From positions 806,001 to 870,000 of the forward strand of contig NZ_CP109027.1 in NCBI RefSeq assembly GCF_036226885.1: DNA of 64,000 bases, given 5' to 3'. The notes beneath the pieces are model-generated. The model searched no databases, had not been told where the DNA came from, and saw nothing but the letters and a program-made list of their open reading frames with translations. Positions 34,803 to 41,370 of the stretch are shown here, in pieces. The stretch is from Streptomyces sp. NBC_00663 (lineage in GTDB: Bacteria > Actinomycetota > Actinomycetes > Streptomycetales > Streptomycetaceae). A program made the translations under genes and the position numbers. The stretch's first letter is position 1. The number at the start of each line of letters is the position of its first letter.

Positions 34803-34861
34803 TGCCTAGGCAAACAGAGGTGTCTGACGCCTTCCGGTCAGTTGCCTGACAGCTTCCTGAC
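34803..34861. promoter_or_regulatory. Repeat cluster between TetR and P450 genes
   Basis: A perfect palindrome TGCCTAGGCA (34803-34812) is followed by CTGAC (34824-34828), GTCAG (34837-34841), CTGAC (34846-34850) and CTGAC (34857-34861). The middle pair forms GTCAG-N4-CTGAC (34837-34850) and the outer pair CTGAC-N8-GTCAG. This looks like one or more TetR-type operators in front of the P450 gene. The exact site is not resolved. Confidence 0.4.
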
Positions 34862-34893
34862 GTGACCCGGCTCACATACCGAGAGGTGTTCGC

Positions 34894-35547
34894 TCAGCGC
34901 TCCGGGGTCACCGGTGCCAGCCACAGCCCGATGACCGCGTCGGCCAGACCCGAGGCCGCCGCCTGCCAACTGGCGCGCGGGGTGGGGCGGTTGTCGGCCA
35001 GAGCACGCTCGCGCTCGGCGGAGACGTGCAGGATGAGATGGCGGGCCATCTCCCCGCGTTCGGCGCGGACTTCGCCCGGCAGTTCGGGCAGGCAGCGCCG
35101 GAGCCCCTCGACGATCTGCCGCATGGCCGGCGAGGAGAGGGACTCCTCGACCATGATCTCGTGCAGGGCCGGGTCGGTCGCGACCTGGGCGCAGAACCTC
35201 GCGTACCAGGTGGGGCTACCGAGAGCCGCCAGGTGTTCGGGGGCCGGGCGCACCAGACAGTCCACCCAGTCCCGTACGTCCGTGGAGTCGCCGATGCCGG
35301 CCAGCAGCCGGACGCGGATCTCCTCGATCCGCGCCGCGTGTTTGCGGATGATGGCGCGGACCAGGTCGGCCTTGGTGCCGAAGTGGTAGCCGACGGCGGC
35401 GTTGTTGCCCTGTCCGGCGGCCTCGCTGACCTGGCGGTTGGACACGGCGTAGACACCGCGCTCCGCGAACAGCCGCTCGGCCGCCGTCAGGATCAGCTCC
35501 CGGGTCGCGCTGACCTGCTCCGCCCGTACCGCCCTGCCTGCCGCCAT
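34894..35547 (-). CDS. TetR-family transcriptional regulator
   Basis: The 217-residue protein has the TetR helix-turn-helix (RELILTAAERLFAERGVYAVSNRQVSEAAGQGNNAAVGYHFGTK) and a C-terminal ligand/dimer domain. It is transcribed in the same direction as the P450 set, 155 bases upstream, and probably represses that set and possibly itself. The ATG at 35547 fits the usual family start. Confidence 0.9.
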   Translation of the reverse strand: MAAGRAVRAEQVSATRELILTAAERLFAERGVYAVSNRQVSEAAGQGNNAAVGYHFGTKADLVRAIIRKHAARIEEIRVRLLAGIGDSTDVRDWVDCLVRPAPEHLAALGSPTWYARFCAQVATDPALHEIMVEESLSSPAMRQIVEGLRRCLPELPGEVRAERGEMARHLILHVSAERERALADNRPTPRASWQAAASGLADAVIGLWLAPVTPER

Positions 35548-35624
35548 CGTCGCCTTCCGTTCGCCGTCCCGTGATGCTGCCGCCCCGAGGACGAAAGCCT
35601 ACGCAACCGCACGTCAGGGGCGCC

Positions 35625-35801
35625 TCAGCGGTCCCGCGTCCGCAGCAGGCTGACCCCGGCCCCCAGCGAGACGACGCCCATGCCGACGCCGGTCAGGACG
35701 GCCTGCGCGCCGCTCACGACGAAGGGTGCCGCCGCCGCGACGCCGAGATTGAACAGGAACAGGAACCACAGCACGGGACGCGAGGACAGCAGGGGCTTCA
35801 T
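35625..35801 (-). CDS. Small membrane protein, 58 aa, two helices
   Basis: The ATG at 35801 is preceded by GGAAGGACACCCCG, an AAGGA site eight bases away. The 58-residue translation has two membrane helices (VLWFLFLFNLGVAAAAPFVV and VLTGVGMGVVSLGAGVSLL) and a basic C-terminus ending RTRDR, so the termini are probably in the cytoplasm. It resembles small unknown Streptomyces membrane proteins. It lies beside decayed genes and may itself be a survivor of a larger locus. Confidence 0.65.
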   Translation of the reverse strand: MKPLLSSRPVLWFLFLFNLGVAAAAPFVVSGAQAVLTGVGMGVVSLGAGVSLLRTRDR

Positions 35802-35938
35802 CGGGGTGTCCTTCCGGGACGGTGAACGGCGTCGGCCTTGTGGCGTCCACGATCCCGGCGCGTGATCACCACGACGAGGGTGTGCGCTCCCGGACCGGTG
35901 GTGCAGCGGGCTACACCCCCGTCCCGACCGTGCTCCCC

Positions 35939-36211
35939 GGGAACTTCGTCGGGCTCACCGTCGGCATCGCGCCGGCCGGTCTGCCGGTGGTGGGCAGCCC
36001 GGTCCTCACCAAGACGGGGCCGGCCGCGGCGGGCGTCGTGGTGATCGCGGTGCTGAGCGCGCTGACGCCGGTGCCGGCGCTGCTCGGCAAGGCGGCCTGG
36101 TGGATGCCGGGGGCTGGACCGGTGGCGAGTGTCGGCGTCGAGGGCGGGTCGCTCACCCGGGAAGGTCCCACGGTGGTCGGCGCCGCCGAACGGCCCACCG
36201 CTCGCATCTGA
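35939..36211 (+). pseudogene. Remnant of an MMPL-family (RND-type) transporter
   Basis: The frame ending at 36211 reads GLPVVGSPVLTKTGPAAAGV, then VVIAVLSALTPVPALLG and KAAWWMPG, and ends VEGGSLTREGPTVVG. The first part matches the middle of an MMPL transporter (the PALLG helix of the first half). The part from KAAWWMP on matches the extreme C-terminus that normally follows the equivalent helix of the second half. An intact MMPL protein has about 700 residues, so this is a collapsed copy. The likely cause is an internal deletion between the two homologous helices, plus loss of the 5' end. The upstream part of the open frame shows no similarity. Confidence 0.6.
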
Positions 36212-36297
36212 CCCCGCCCCCGACACGGGCGGCCCTCGCCCGTCGTTCCCGGCGGGCATCGCCGACCATGTCCTGAGGACCCCGACCGGAGAGCGCG

Positions 36298-37027
36298 ATG
36301 AGCATCCCTTGGCAGCGTTACGCGGACGAGCACACCCGCACCGTCGACACGATGACGGACGCGCTGCTGTTCGCATGCTTCCTGCTCGGCAGCGAGATCC
36401 ACTTCCCGCACGAGAAACAGCCGGACGCGGTCAGGCCCACGATCGCCCTCGCCGCCCTCGCCTGCGGCTCCCTGTTCGGGCAGCGCAGCCGTCCGCGGAC
36501 GGTCGTCGTCGTCACCGCCCTGTGCACCGCCGGGGCCGGCTCCCTCGGCCACCTCTTCTTCGAGGTCGGCACCGCGGTCCGGCTCCGGGACGCCTACGTC
36601 GAGGCCGATCAGGCCCGCGCCGAGTACGCCGAGCAGAGCCGGGAGAAGGAGGCCCGGCACCGCGTCGCCGAGGAACGCATGCGCATAGCCCGCGAGCTGC
36701 ACGACGTCGTCGCCCACCATCGAGGTCACCGTCGAGGGGATGCCGCGTCCGCTGTCGCCGGGGGTGGACCTGAGGGCGTACCGGATCGTGCAGGAGGCGT
36801 TGACGAACGTCACCCAGCACGCCGCGGCCGGGGCGGCCCGGGTGCGCCTGTGGTACGCCGTCGACCATCTGACGCTCACCGTCACCCACGACGGCACCGC
36901 GACGGCCAGGTCCGTCGGCGGCGCCCTCGACGCCGGTCACCGCGTCGAGGTGACCACCCGTCTGCCGCTCTACCCCACCACACCCACCACGCCCACCGCG
37001 CCGGAACCGGAAGATCGGACCCCATGA
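36298..37027 (+). pseudogene. Degraded NarL-type sensor histidine kinase
   Basis: The ATG at 36298 opens a frame with two short membrane segments, then a coiled stretch and the phospho-acceptor box RIARELHDVVAHH (H135 at 36700-36702). Directly after it, at about 36719, the protein continues only in the next frame as IEVTVEGMPRPLSPGVDLRA, then YRIVQEALTNVTQHA, the N-box region of the ATPase domain. The region between is missing. The G-box (usually GxGLxGMRER) is also absent between LTVTHDGTA and SVGGAL, and several membrane helices appear lost around GAGSLGHLFFEVGTAVRL. Three internal deletions and a frameshift mean no functional kinase. Confidence 0.7.
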
Positions 37028-37692
37028 CCATCCGTGTACTGCTCGCCGACGACCAGGCCCTGCTGCGGGCCACCTTCCGGATCCTCATCGACTCCTGCGA
37101 CGACATGGAGGTGGTCGCCGAGGCCGCCGACGGCAAGGAAGCCGTCGCCCTCGCCCGCATCCACCGTCCCGACCTGGTCCTGATGGACATCCGGATGCCG
37201 GGCACCGACGGCCTCGCCGCCACCTCCGCCATCTGCGCCGACCCGGACCTCGCGGACACCCGGGTGCTGATCCTGACCACGTTCGAGATCGACGAGTACG
37301 TGGCCGAGGCGCTGCGGGCCGGGGCGAGCGGCTTCCTCGGCAAGGACGTCACCGCGGACGCGCTGCTGGCGGGCGTGCGGACGGTGGCGGCGGGCGATTC
37401 CCTGCTCTCCCCGCTCGCCACCCGCACCGTGATCACCCGCTTCCTGGCCGCTCCGGCGAAGGGCGTCCGGCCGGCGGACCTGGCGCGGCTGACCGCCCGG
37501 GAGCGCGAGGTGATGGCGTGGGTGGCCGAGGGGCACTCCAACGAGGAGATCGCCGGGAAGCTGGTCGTCAGTCCGCTGACCGTACGTATCCATGTGCACC
37601 GGGCCATGACGAAGCTGGGCGCCCGGGACCGCGCCCAGCTCGTCGTCATCGCCTACCAGTCGGGGCTGGTGCAGGCCGCGCCGCGCGGCTGA
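37024..37692 (+). CDS. NarL/FixJ-family response regulator
   Basis: The 222-residue regulator has an intact receiver domain (acidic pair in LLADDQ, phospho-acceptor Asp in LVLMDIRMPG, Thr in LILTTFE, Lys in FLGKDVT) and a LuxR-type helix-turn-helix (LTAREREVMAWVAEGHSNEEIAGKLVVS). The ATG overlaps the stop codon of the kinase remnant (ATGA), the original operon arrangement. The partner kinase is broken, so the regulator is an orphan now, although it could be phosphorylated by another kinase or acetyl phosphate. Confidence 0.92.
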   Translation: MTIRVLLADDQALLRATFRILIDSCDDMEVVAEAADGKEAVALARIHRPDLVLMDIRMPGTDGLAATSAICADPDLADTRVLILTTFEIDEYVAEALRAGASGFLGKDVTADALLAGVRTVAAGDSLLSPLATRTVITRFLAAPAKGVRPADLARLTAREREVMAWVAEGHSNEEIAGKLVVSPLTVRIHVHRAMTKLGARDRAQLVVIAYQSGLVQAAPRG

Positions 37693-37701
37693 CTCAGCCG
37701 C
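37685..37701. repeat. Palindrome spanning two convergent stop codons
   Basis: GCGGCTGA (37685-37692) and TCAGCCGC (37694-37701) are perfect eight-base arms around one base. They contain the stop codons of the response regulator and of the TetR gene. In RNA from either strand the outer pairs could form a short hairpin. Confidence 0.5.
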
Positions 37702-38374
37702 CGGCGAGGGTGTCCAGCCACTGCTGGAGCAGGGCCGACTCCGCCGCGGTGAAGGTCTGCGGCGGGTCGGCGCGCAGCCGGGCCCCGAGCGTGGCGGCGG
37801 CGACGGGCACCCCGCCCTCCGGCCCCGGCGCGGTGGCACGGGTCACCGAGTCGATCACCGCGTCGCGCAGCCGTGCCGAGAAGCCCGGGTCCGGGTACTG
37901 CTCCGGCCTGGTGAGCATCGACAGGGCCGCCCCGACGTTGGCCGACATGATCACCTGCGTCGCCACGGCGGGCGGCACGGTGAGGCGGCCGGCCGCCGCG
38001 CAGCGTTCGAGGATCGCGTGCAGCAGGGCGTGGGCCTCGCGCGCCGCCGCGGGCGGGACGGTCAGCTCGGGCGAGTACATCAGGCGGTAGTGGTGGGGGT
38101 GCTCCAGCGCGAAGCGCAGGTGGTTGTCCCAGCCGCTCCTGAGGTCCGCCACCGGATCGGCCCCGGGGCGGGCGGCCCGCTTGGAGGCGAGGTACTGCTC
38201 GAAGCCCCGGTCCACCACGGCGGCCAGCAGCCCGGCCTTGTCGCCGAAGAGCCGGTAGAGCATCGGCGCCCCGACCCCGGCCGCCTCGCACACGGCCCGC
38301 GTCGAGACCTCGGCGGCCGGCGCCTCGGCCAGCAGTGCCGCGGCGGCTTCCAGGATCTTTTCCCTCGCGTCCAT
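37694..38374 (-). CDS. TetR-family regulator, probable repressor of the SDR gene
   Basis: The 226-residue protein has a TetR N-terminus (EKILEAAAALLAEAPAAEVSTRAVCEAAGVGAPMLYRLFGDK) and a helical ligand domain. The ATG at 38374 (MDAREK) is preferred; an ATG at 38392 would add six residues. It is divergent from an SDR gene with a 116-base region containing four regularly spaced pseudo-palindromes, so autoregulation and control of the SDR are likely. Confidence 0.9.
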   Translation of the reverse strand: MDAREKILEAAAALLAEAPAAEVSTRAVCEAAGVGAPMLYRLFGDKAGLLAAVVDRGFEQYLASKRAARPGADPVADLRSGWDNHLRFALEHPHHYRLMYSPELTVPPAAAREAHALLHAILERCAAAGRLTVPPAVATQVIMSANVGAALSMLTRPEQYPDPGFSARLRDAVIDSVTRATAPGPEGGVPVAAATLGARLRADPPQTFTAAESALLQQWLDTLAGG

Positions 38375-38395
38375 GGGTGCACGGTACGACATCCG

Positions 38396-38472
38396 TAGCG
38401 GCGATACGAACGGGGAATAGCATCGCTACGGCCCCATGTTATCGTCGCTACGAGACAGACGTAGCACCGCTA
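38396..38472. promoter_or_regulatory. Four 11-bp TAGC-N3-GCTA-type operators at exact 22-bp spacing
   Basis: TAGCGGCGATA (38396-38406), TAGCATCGCTA (38418-38428), TATCGTCGCTA (38440-38450) and TAGCACCGCTA (38462-38472) lie between the divergent TetR and SDR genes. The second and fourth are perfect 4-3-4 inverted repeats; the first and third differ at one arm position. Their centres are exactly 22 bases apart, two helical turns, so bound dimers would line up on one face of the DNA. The obvious binder is the adjacent TetR protein. Confidence 0.7.
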
Positions 38473-38490
38473 ACCCATGAGGGAGCCATC

Positions 38491-39243
38491 ATGACCACCA
38501 CCGACCCCGGCACCGGACAGCGCGTAGCGATCGTGACCGGCGGCTCGCGCGGCATCGGACGACAGGTCGCCCGCCGGCTCGCCACCGACGGTTTCGCCGT
38601 CGTGGTCGGCTACGCGGGCAACAAGGAGGCGGCTGACGAGGTGGTGGCCGCGATCGTGGCGGAGGGCGGCAGCGCCGTCGCCGCTCGTGCGGACGTGGGC
38701 GACGAGACCGAGGTCGCCGCGCTGTTCGACCAGGCCGAGACGGTGTACGGCGGGGTGGACGCGGTCGTGCACGCGGCGGGCCGGATGCCGCTGGCCCCGG
38801 TCGCGGAGCTGGACCTCGCCGACCTCGACGCGCTGTACCGCACCAACATCCGCGGCACCTTCGCCGTCGACCAGCAGGCCGCCCGACGGCTGCGTCCGGG
38901 CGGGGCCCTCGTCAACTTCTCGTCCTCGGTCGTCGGTCTCGCCTTCCCCGGCTACGGGGCGTACGCCGCGAGCAAGGGCGCGGTCGAGGCGCTGACGCTG
39001 ATCCTCGCGCGGGAGCTGCGCGGCCGTGACGTGACCGTGAACGTCGTGGCGCCGGGACCGACCGCCACCGACCTCTTCCTGGACGGCAAGGACGAGGAGA
39101 CGGTCGCCCGGCTGGCCGCGCAGGCCCCGCTGGAGCGCCTCGGCACCCCGCAGGACATCGCCTCGGTGGTGTCGTTCCTGGTCGGCCCGGCCGGCCGGTG
39201 GGTCAACGGGCAGGTGCTGCGGGCCAACGGCGGCATCATCTGA
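38491..39243 (+). CDS. Short-chain dehydrogenase/reductase
   Basis: The 250-residue classical SDR has the cofactor motif TGGSRGIG, the NAA-equivalent HAAG, the catalytic serine in NFSSSVVG and YAASK (YxxxK). GAGGGAG precedes the ATG at 38491. It probably reduces a ketone or oxidises an alcohol with NADP(H); the basic residue in the TGGSRG loop favours NADP. Expression is presumably controlled by the divergent TetR protein through the four-site array upstream. Confidence 0.92.
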   Translation: MTTTDPGTGQRVAIVTGGSRGIGRQVARRLATDGFAVVVGYAGNKEAADEVVAAIVAEGGSAVAARADVGDETEVAALFDQAETVYGGVDAVVHAAGRMPLAPVAELDLADLDALYRTNIRGTFAVDQQAARRLRPGGALVNFSSSVVGLAFPGYGAYAASKGAVEALTLILARELRGRDVTVNVVAPGPTATDLFLDGKDEETVARLAAQAPLERLGTPQDIASVVSFLVGPAGRWVNGQVLRANGGII

Positions 39244-39323
39244 CGCCGCCCTCCCCGCCGCCGTTCAGGGGAAACCACGCCCCGGCGCGCGTGCGGGAGC
39301 GGGGGCCCGTCGACAACTGAGCC

Positions 39324-40304
39324 GTGAGCCTTCCCCTGATCCCGCCCATGCTGGCCACCCCCGGCACCCTGCCGCCCGCCGCGCAGGACGCCCGGTGGGC
39401 CTACGAGACCAAGCAGGACGGCCAGCGCGTGGTGGCGTACCTGGCCGGGGACACAAGTGTGACGCTGCGCGCCCGGTCCGGGGAGGACATCACCGCCGCC
39501 TATCCGGAACTCGGGGCCCTGGGCAGCGCGCTCGGCGGGACCGCGGCCGTACTGGACGGCGAGATCCTGGCGCTCGACGAACAGGGGCGCGCCGACTTCC
39601 AGTTGCTCCAGTCGCGGATGGGCCTGGCCCACGCACCCGCCCGGGCCGCGCGGAAGGCGGCCGAAGTCCCGGTCCATCTGGTGCTGTTCGACGTGCTGCA
39701 CCTGGCGGGGCGGCCCCTGATCGCGCGGCCTTATCTGCGACGGCGCGAACAGCTTCAGGAACTGGGCCTGGAGGGCCCGTTCTGGTCCACGCCGGGTGCC
39801 CTCGTCGGGCACGGCGCGCAGGCCCTCGAGGCGACGCGCGCGCACGGCCTGGAGGGCCTCGTCTGCAAGCGGCTGGACTCGGTGTACGAACCCGGGGTGC
39901 GCTCCCGCGCCTGGATCAAGATCCGGAACATGCACAGCGAGGACGTGATCGTCGGCGGCTGGCTCCCCGGCAAGGGACGGCTCACCGGTCTGCCGGGCGC
40001 GGTACTGGTGGGGCAACGGGGCGGCGGACGGCTGCGATACGTCGGCAGTGTCGGTACGGGATGGAGCGAAGCGGAACGGACGCGGCTCGCCGAGCTGTTG
40101 CGGACCGCCGCCACGGACACGTGCCCCTTCGACCCGGCGCCGCGCGTCACGGGCGCCCACTGGGTACTGCCCCGGCTGGTCGGAGAGGTCCGCTACAGCA
40201 CCCGCACCCGCGCGGGCCTGCTGCGCCAACCTTCCTGGCTGCGGCTGCGACCGGACCTCGCGGCAGCGGAGTCCGCGGCCGATCTGCCGGACGATCCGGT
40301 CTGA
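39324..40304 (+). CDS. ATP-dependent DNA ligase, short form
   Basis: The 326-residue ligase has the adenylated lysine K30 in ETKQDGQR, followed by VLDGEILAL, GLEGLVCKR and the C-terminal AWIKIRN. After the adenylation domain is a ~110-residue OB-fold region, so the ligase is minimal and complete. It lacks the polymerase and nuclease domains of full LigD and resembles the LigC or stand-alone LigD-ligase group used in repair or end joining. GTG start at 39324. No Ku or primase gene lies near. Confidence 0.9.
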   Translation: MSLPLIPPMLATPGTLPPAAQDARWAYETKQDGQRVVAYLAGDTSVTLRARSGEDITAAYPELGALGSALGGTAAVLDGEILALDEQGRADFQLLQSRMGLAHAPARAARKAAEVPVHLVLFDVLHLAGRPLIARPYLRRREQLQELGLEGPFWSTPGALVGHGAQALEATRAHGLEGLVCKRLDSVYEPGVRSRAWIKIRNMHSEDVIVGGWLPGKGRLTGLPGAVLVGQRGGGRLRYVGSVGTGWSEAERTRLAELLRTAATDTCPFDPAPRVTGAHWVLPRLVGEVRYSTRTRAGLLRQPSWLRLRPDLAAAESAADLPDDPV

Positions 40305-40320
40305 GATCTCGAACAAGATC

Positions 40321-40338
40321 CAAGCGTTCGGACGCTTG
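40321..40338. repeat. Perfect 7-bp inverted repeat after the ligase gene
   Basis: CAAGCGT-TCGG-ACGCTTG lies 17 bases after the ligase stop codon and is followed by TTACCT. It is a candidate terminator for the ligase gene, or an operator for the NPP1-like gene downstream. Confidence 0.45.
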
Positions 40339-40402
40339 TTACCTATGAGTCGCTTACGACCTCTTGGCGCGGACATGAAAAGCCGGGAAGCTGTCCTGGC
40401 CC

Positions 40403-40419
40403 GGGAAGTGGAACTTCCC
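40403..40419. promoter_or_regulatory. Perfect inverted repeat upstream of the NPP1-like gene
   Basis: GGGAAGT-GGA-ACTTCCC has seven-base arms and lies 48 bases before the GTG start. CCGGGAAG also occurs at 40384-40391 and again at 40401-40408, inside the repeat. It may be an operator; no regulator gene adjoins it. Confidence 0.4.
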
Positions 40420-40466
40420 TCTCCCCCACAGCCGTTGGGCTGCGCCCGTATCAAGAGGAGGACGCA

Positions 40467-41249
40467 GTGTCGTCGAAAACCTCCGGAACCCGCCGTAAGC
40501 GAGGGGCCGTCGGCGTGGCCGGCGCCGCCGCCGCCCTCGTGCTCGGCTTCCCCAGCACGGCCCTGGCCGCCCCGCCCTCTGCGCTGCCGGCCAACGCCGA
40601 GACCGCCGAGTACACCTACCAGCCCGCCTTCGACTACGACACCGACGGCTGTTACTCCTCGCCGGCGATCGGCCCCGACGGGACCGTCAACGGCGGCCTG
40701 AACCCGACCGGTTCACTGAGCGGCGACTGCCACGACCTCTCGGACCTGAACAACACCAACAGTTACTCGCGCTACAAGTGCAACAACGGCTGGTGCGCCT
40801 ACATGTACGGCCTGTACTTCGAGAAGGACCAGGCCGTCGCCAACAGCAGCATCGGCGGCCACCGGCACGACTGGGAACACGTCGTGATCTGGGTGCAGAA
40901 CGGCGCGGTCCAGTACGTGTCGACGTCCAACCACGGCTCGTTCACGGTGAGCGCCGCCTCCGGCGTCCGCTTCGACGGCACCCACGCGAAGATCGTCTAC
41001 CACAAGGACGGCATCAGCACGCACTGCTTCCGGCTGGCCAACTCCAATGACGAGCCGCCGGAGAACGCCAAGGGCACCTGGCAGTACCCGCCGCTGGTCG
41101 GCTGGAACGGCTACCCGTCGACGGCCCTGCGAGACAAGCTCAGCGCCTACGACTTCGGCAGCGCCAACTTCGGTCTCAAGGACGCGAACTTCGCCGCGCA
41201 TCTGACCTCGGCCAAGCCGTCCGGCATCGCGTTCGACCCGAACGCCTGA
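40467..41249 (+). CDS. Secreted NPP1/NLP-like (necrosis-inducing) protein
   Basis: The GTG at 40467 follows GAGGAGG by six bases. The 260-residue precursor has a Sec signal (GAVGVAGAAAALVLGFPSTALA, cleavage after ALA). The mature protein carries the NLP hallmark GHRHDWEHVVIW, the metal-binding centre of necrosis- and ethylene-inducing-peptide-1-like cytolysins. Four cysteines in the first half (GCYSS, GDCHD, KCNNGWC) could form disulfides. NLPs permeabilise eudicot plasma membranes; many bacterial homologues have unknown targets. It is flanked by inverted repeats on both sides. Confidence 0.92.
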   Translation: MSSKTSGTRRKRGAVGVAGAAAALVLGFPSTALAAPPSALPANAETAEYTYQPAFDYDTDGCYSSPAIGPDGTVNGGLNPTGSLSGDCHDLSDLNNTNSYSRYKCNNGWCAYMYGLYFEKDQAVANSSIGGHRHDWEHVVIWVQNGAVQYVSTSNHGSFTVSAASGVRFDGTHAKIVYHKDGISTHCFRLANSNDEPPENAKGTWQYPPLVGWNGYPSTALRDKLSAYDFGSANFGLKDANFAAHLTSAKPSGIAFDPNA

Positions 41250-41252
41250 TCA

Positions 41253-41281
41253 GACCGGGCCTGTTCAGACGGGCCCCGGTC
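41253..41281 (+). terminator. Hairpin directly after the NPP1-like gene
   Basis: GACCGGGCC (41253-41261) pairs with GGCCCCGGTC (41272-41281) with one bulged C, four bases after the stop codon. No U-tract follows, but its position and strength fit a Streptomyces-type terminator. Confidence 0.6.
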
Positions 41282-41283
41282 CT

Positions 41284-41334
41284 CGGGCGCGGGACCTAGG
41301 TCCCCGGCACCGGCGGGTTTCCGTCCCGCGCCCG
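41284..41334. repeat. 12-bp perfect inverted repeat with a nested 12-bp palindrome
   Basis: CGGGCGCGGGAC (41284-41295) and GTCCCGCGCCCG (41323-41334) are perfect complementary arms around 27 bases. Starting in the left arm is a second perfect palindrome, GGACCTAGGTCC (41292-41303), which could form an alternative structure. It follows the terminator hairpin after the NPP1-like gene and precedes the next gene by 36 bases. It may act as a transcription barrier, a regulatory switch or a protein-binding site. Confidence 0.6.
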
Positions 41335-41370
41335 ATCACGGCACACCCCCGCCCGGCATACCGTCCGATC

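Noticed and set aside
30245..34849. A plus-strand frame open for more than 1,500 codons across the MFS, MarR, reductase, ferredoxin and P450 genes
   Set aside because: Its translation is low-complexity Arg/Ala/Gly/His text without any family pattern. In very GC-rich DNA antisense and shifted frames stay open by chance, and five well-supported genes explain the same bases.
36298..37692. A natural kinase-regulator fusion protein
   Set aside because: The frame is continuous only because a deletion and frameshift removed the kinase stop; the ATPase domain lies in another frame. It is treated as pseudogene plus separate response regulator, with the hybrid reported only as a possibility.
38881..41250. 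Search for integration signs around ligase and NPP1-like genes (tRNA, integrase, att repeats)
   Set aside because: No tRNA, recombinase or long direct repeats were seen; the base composition is like the rest of the window.
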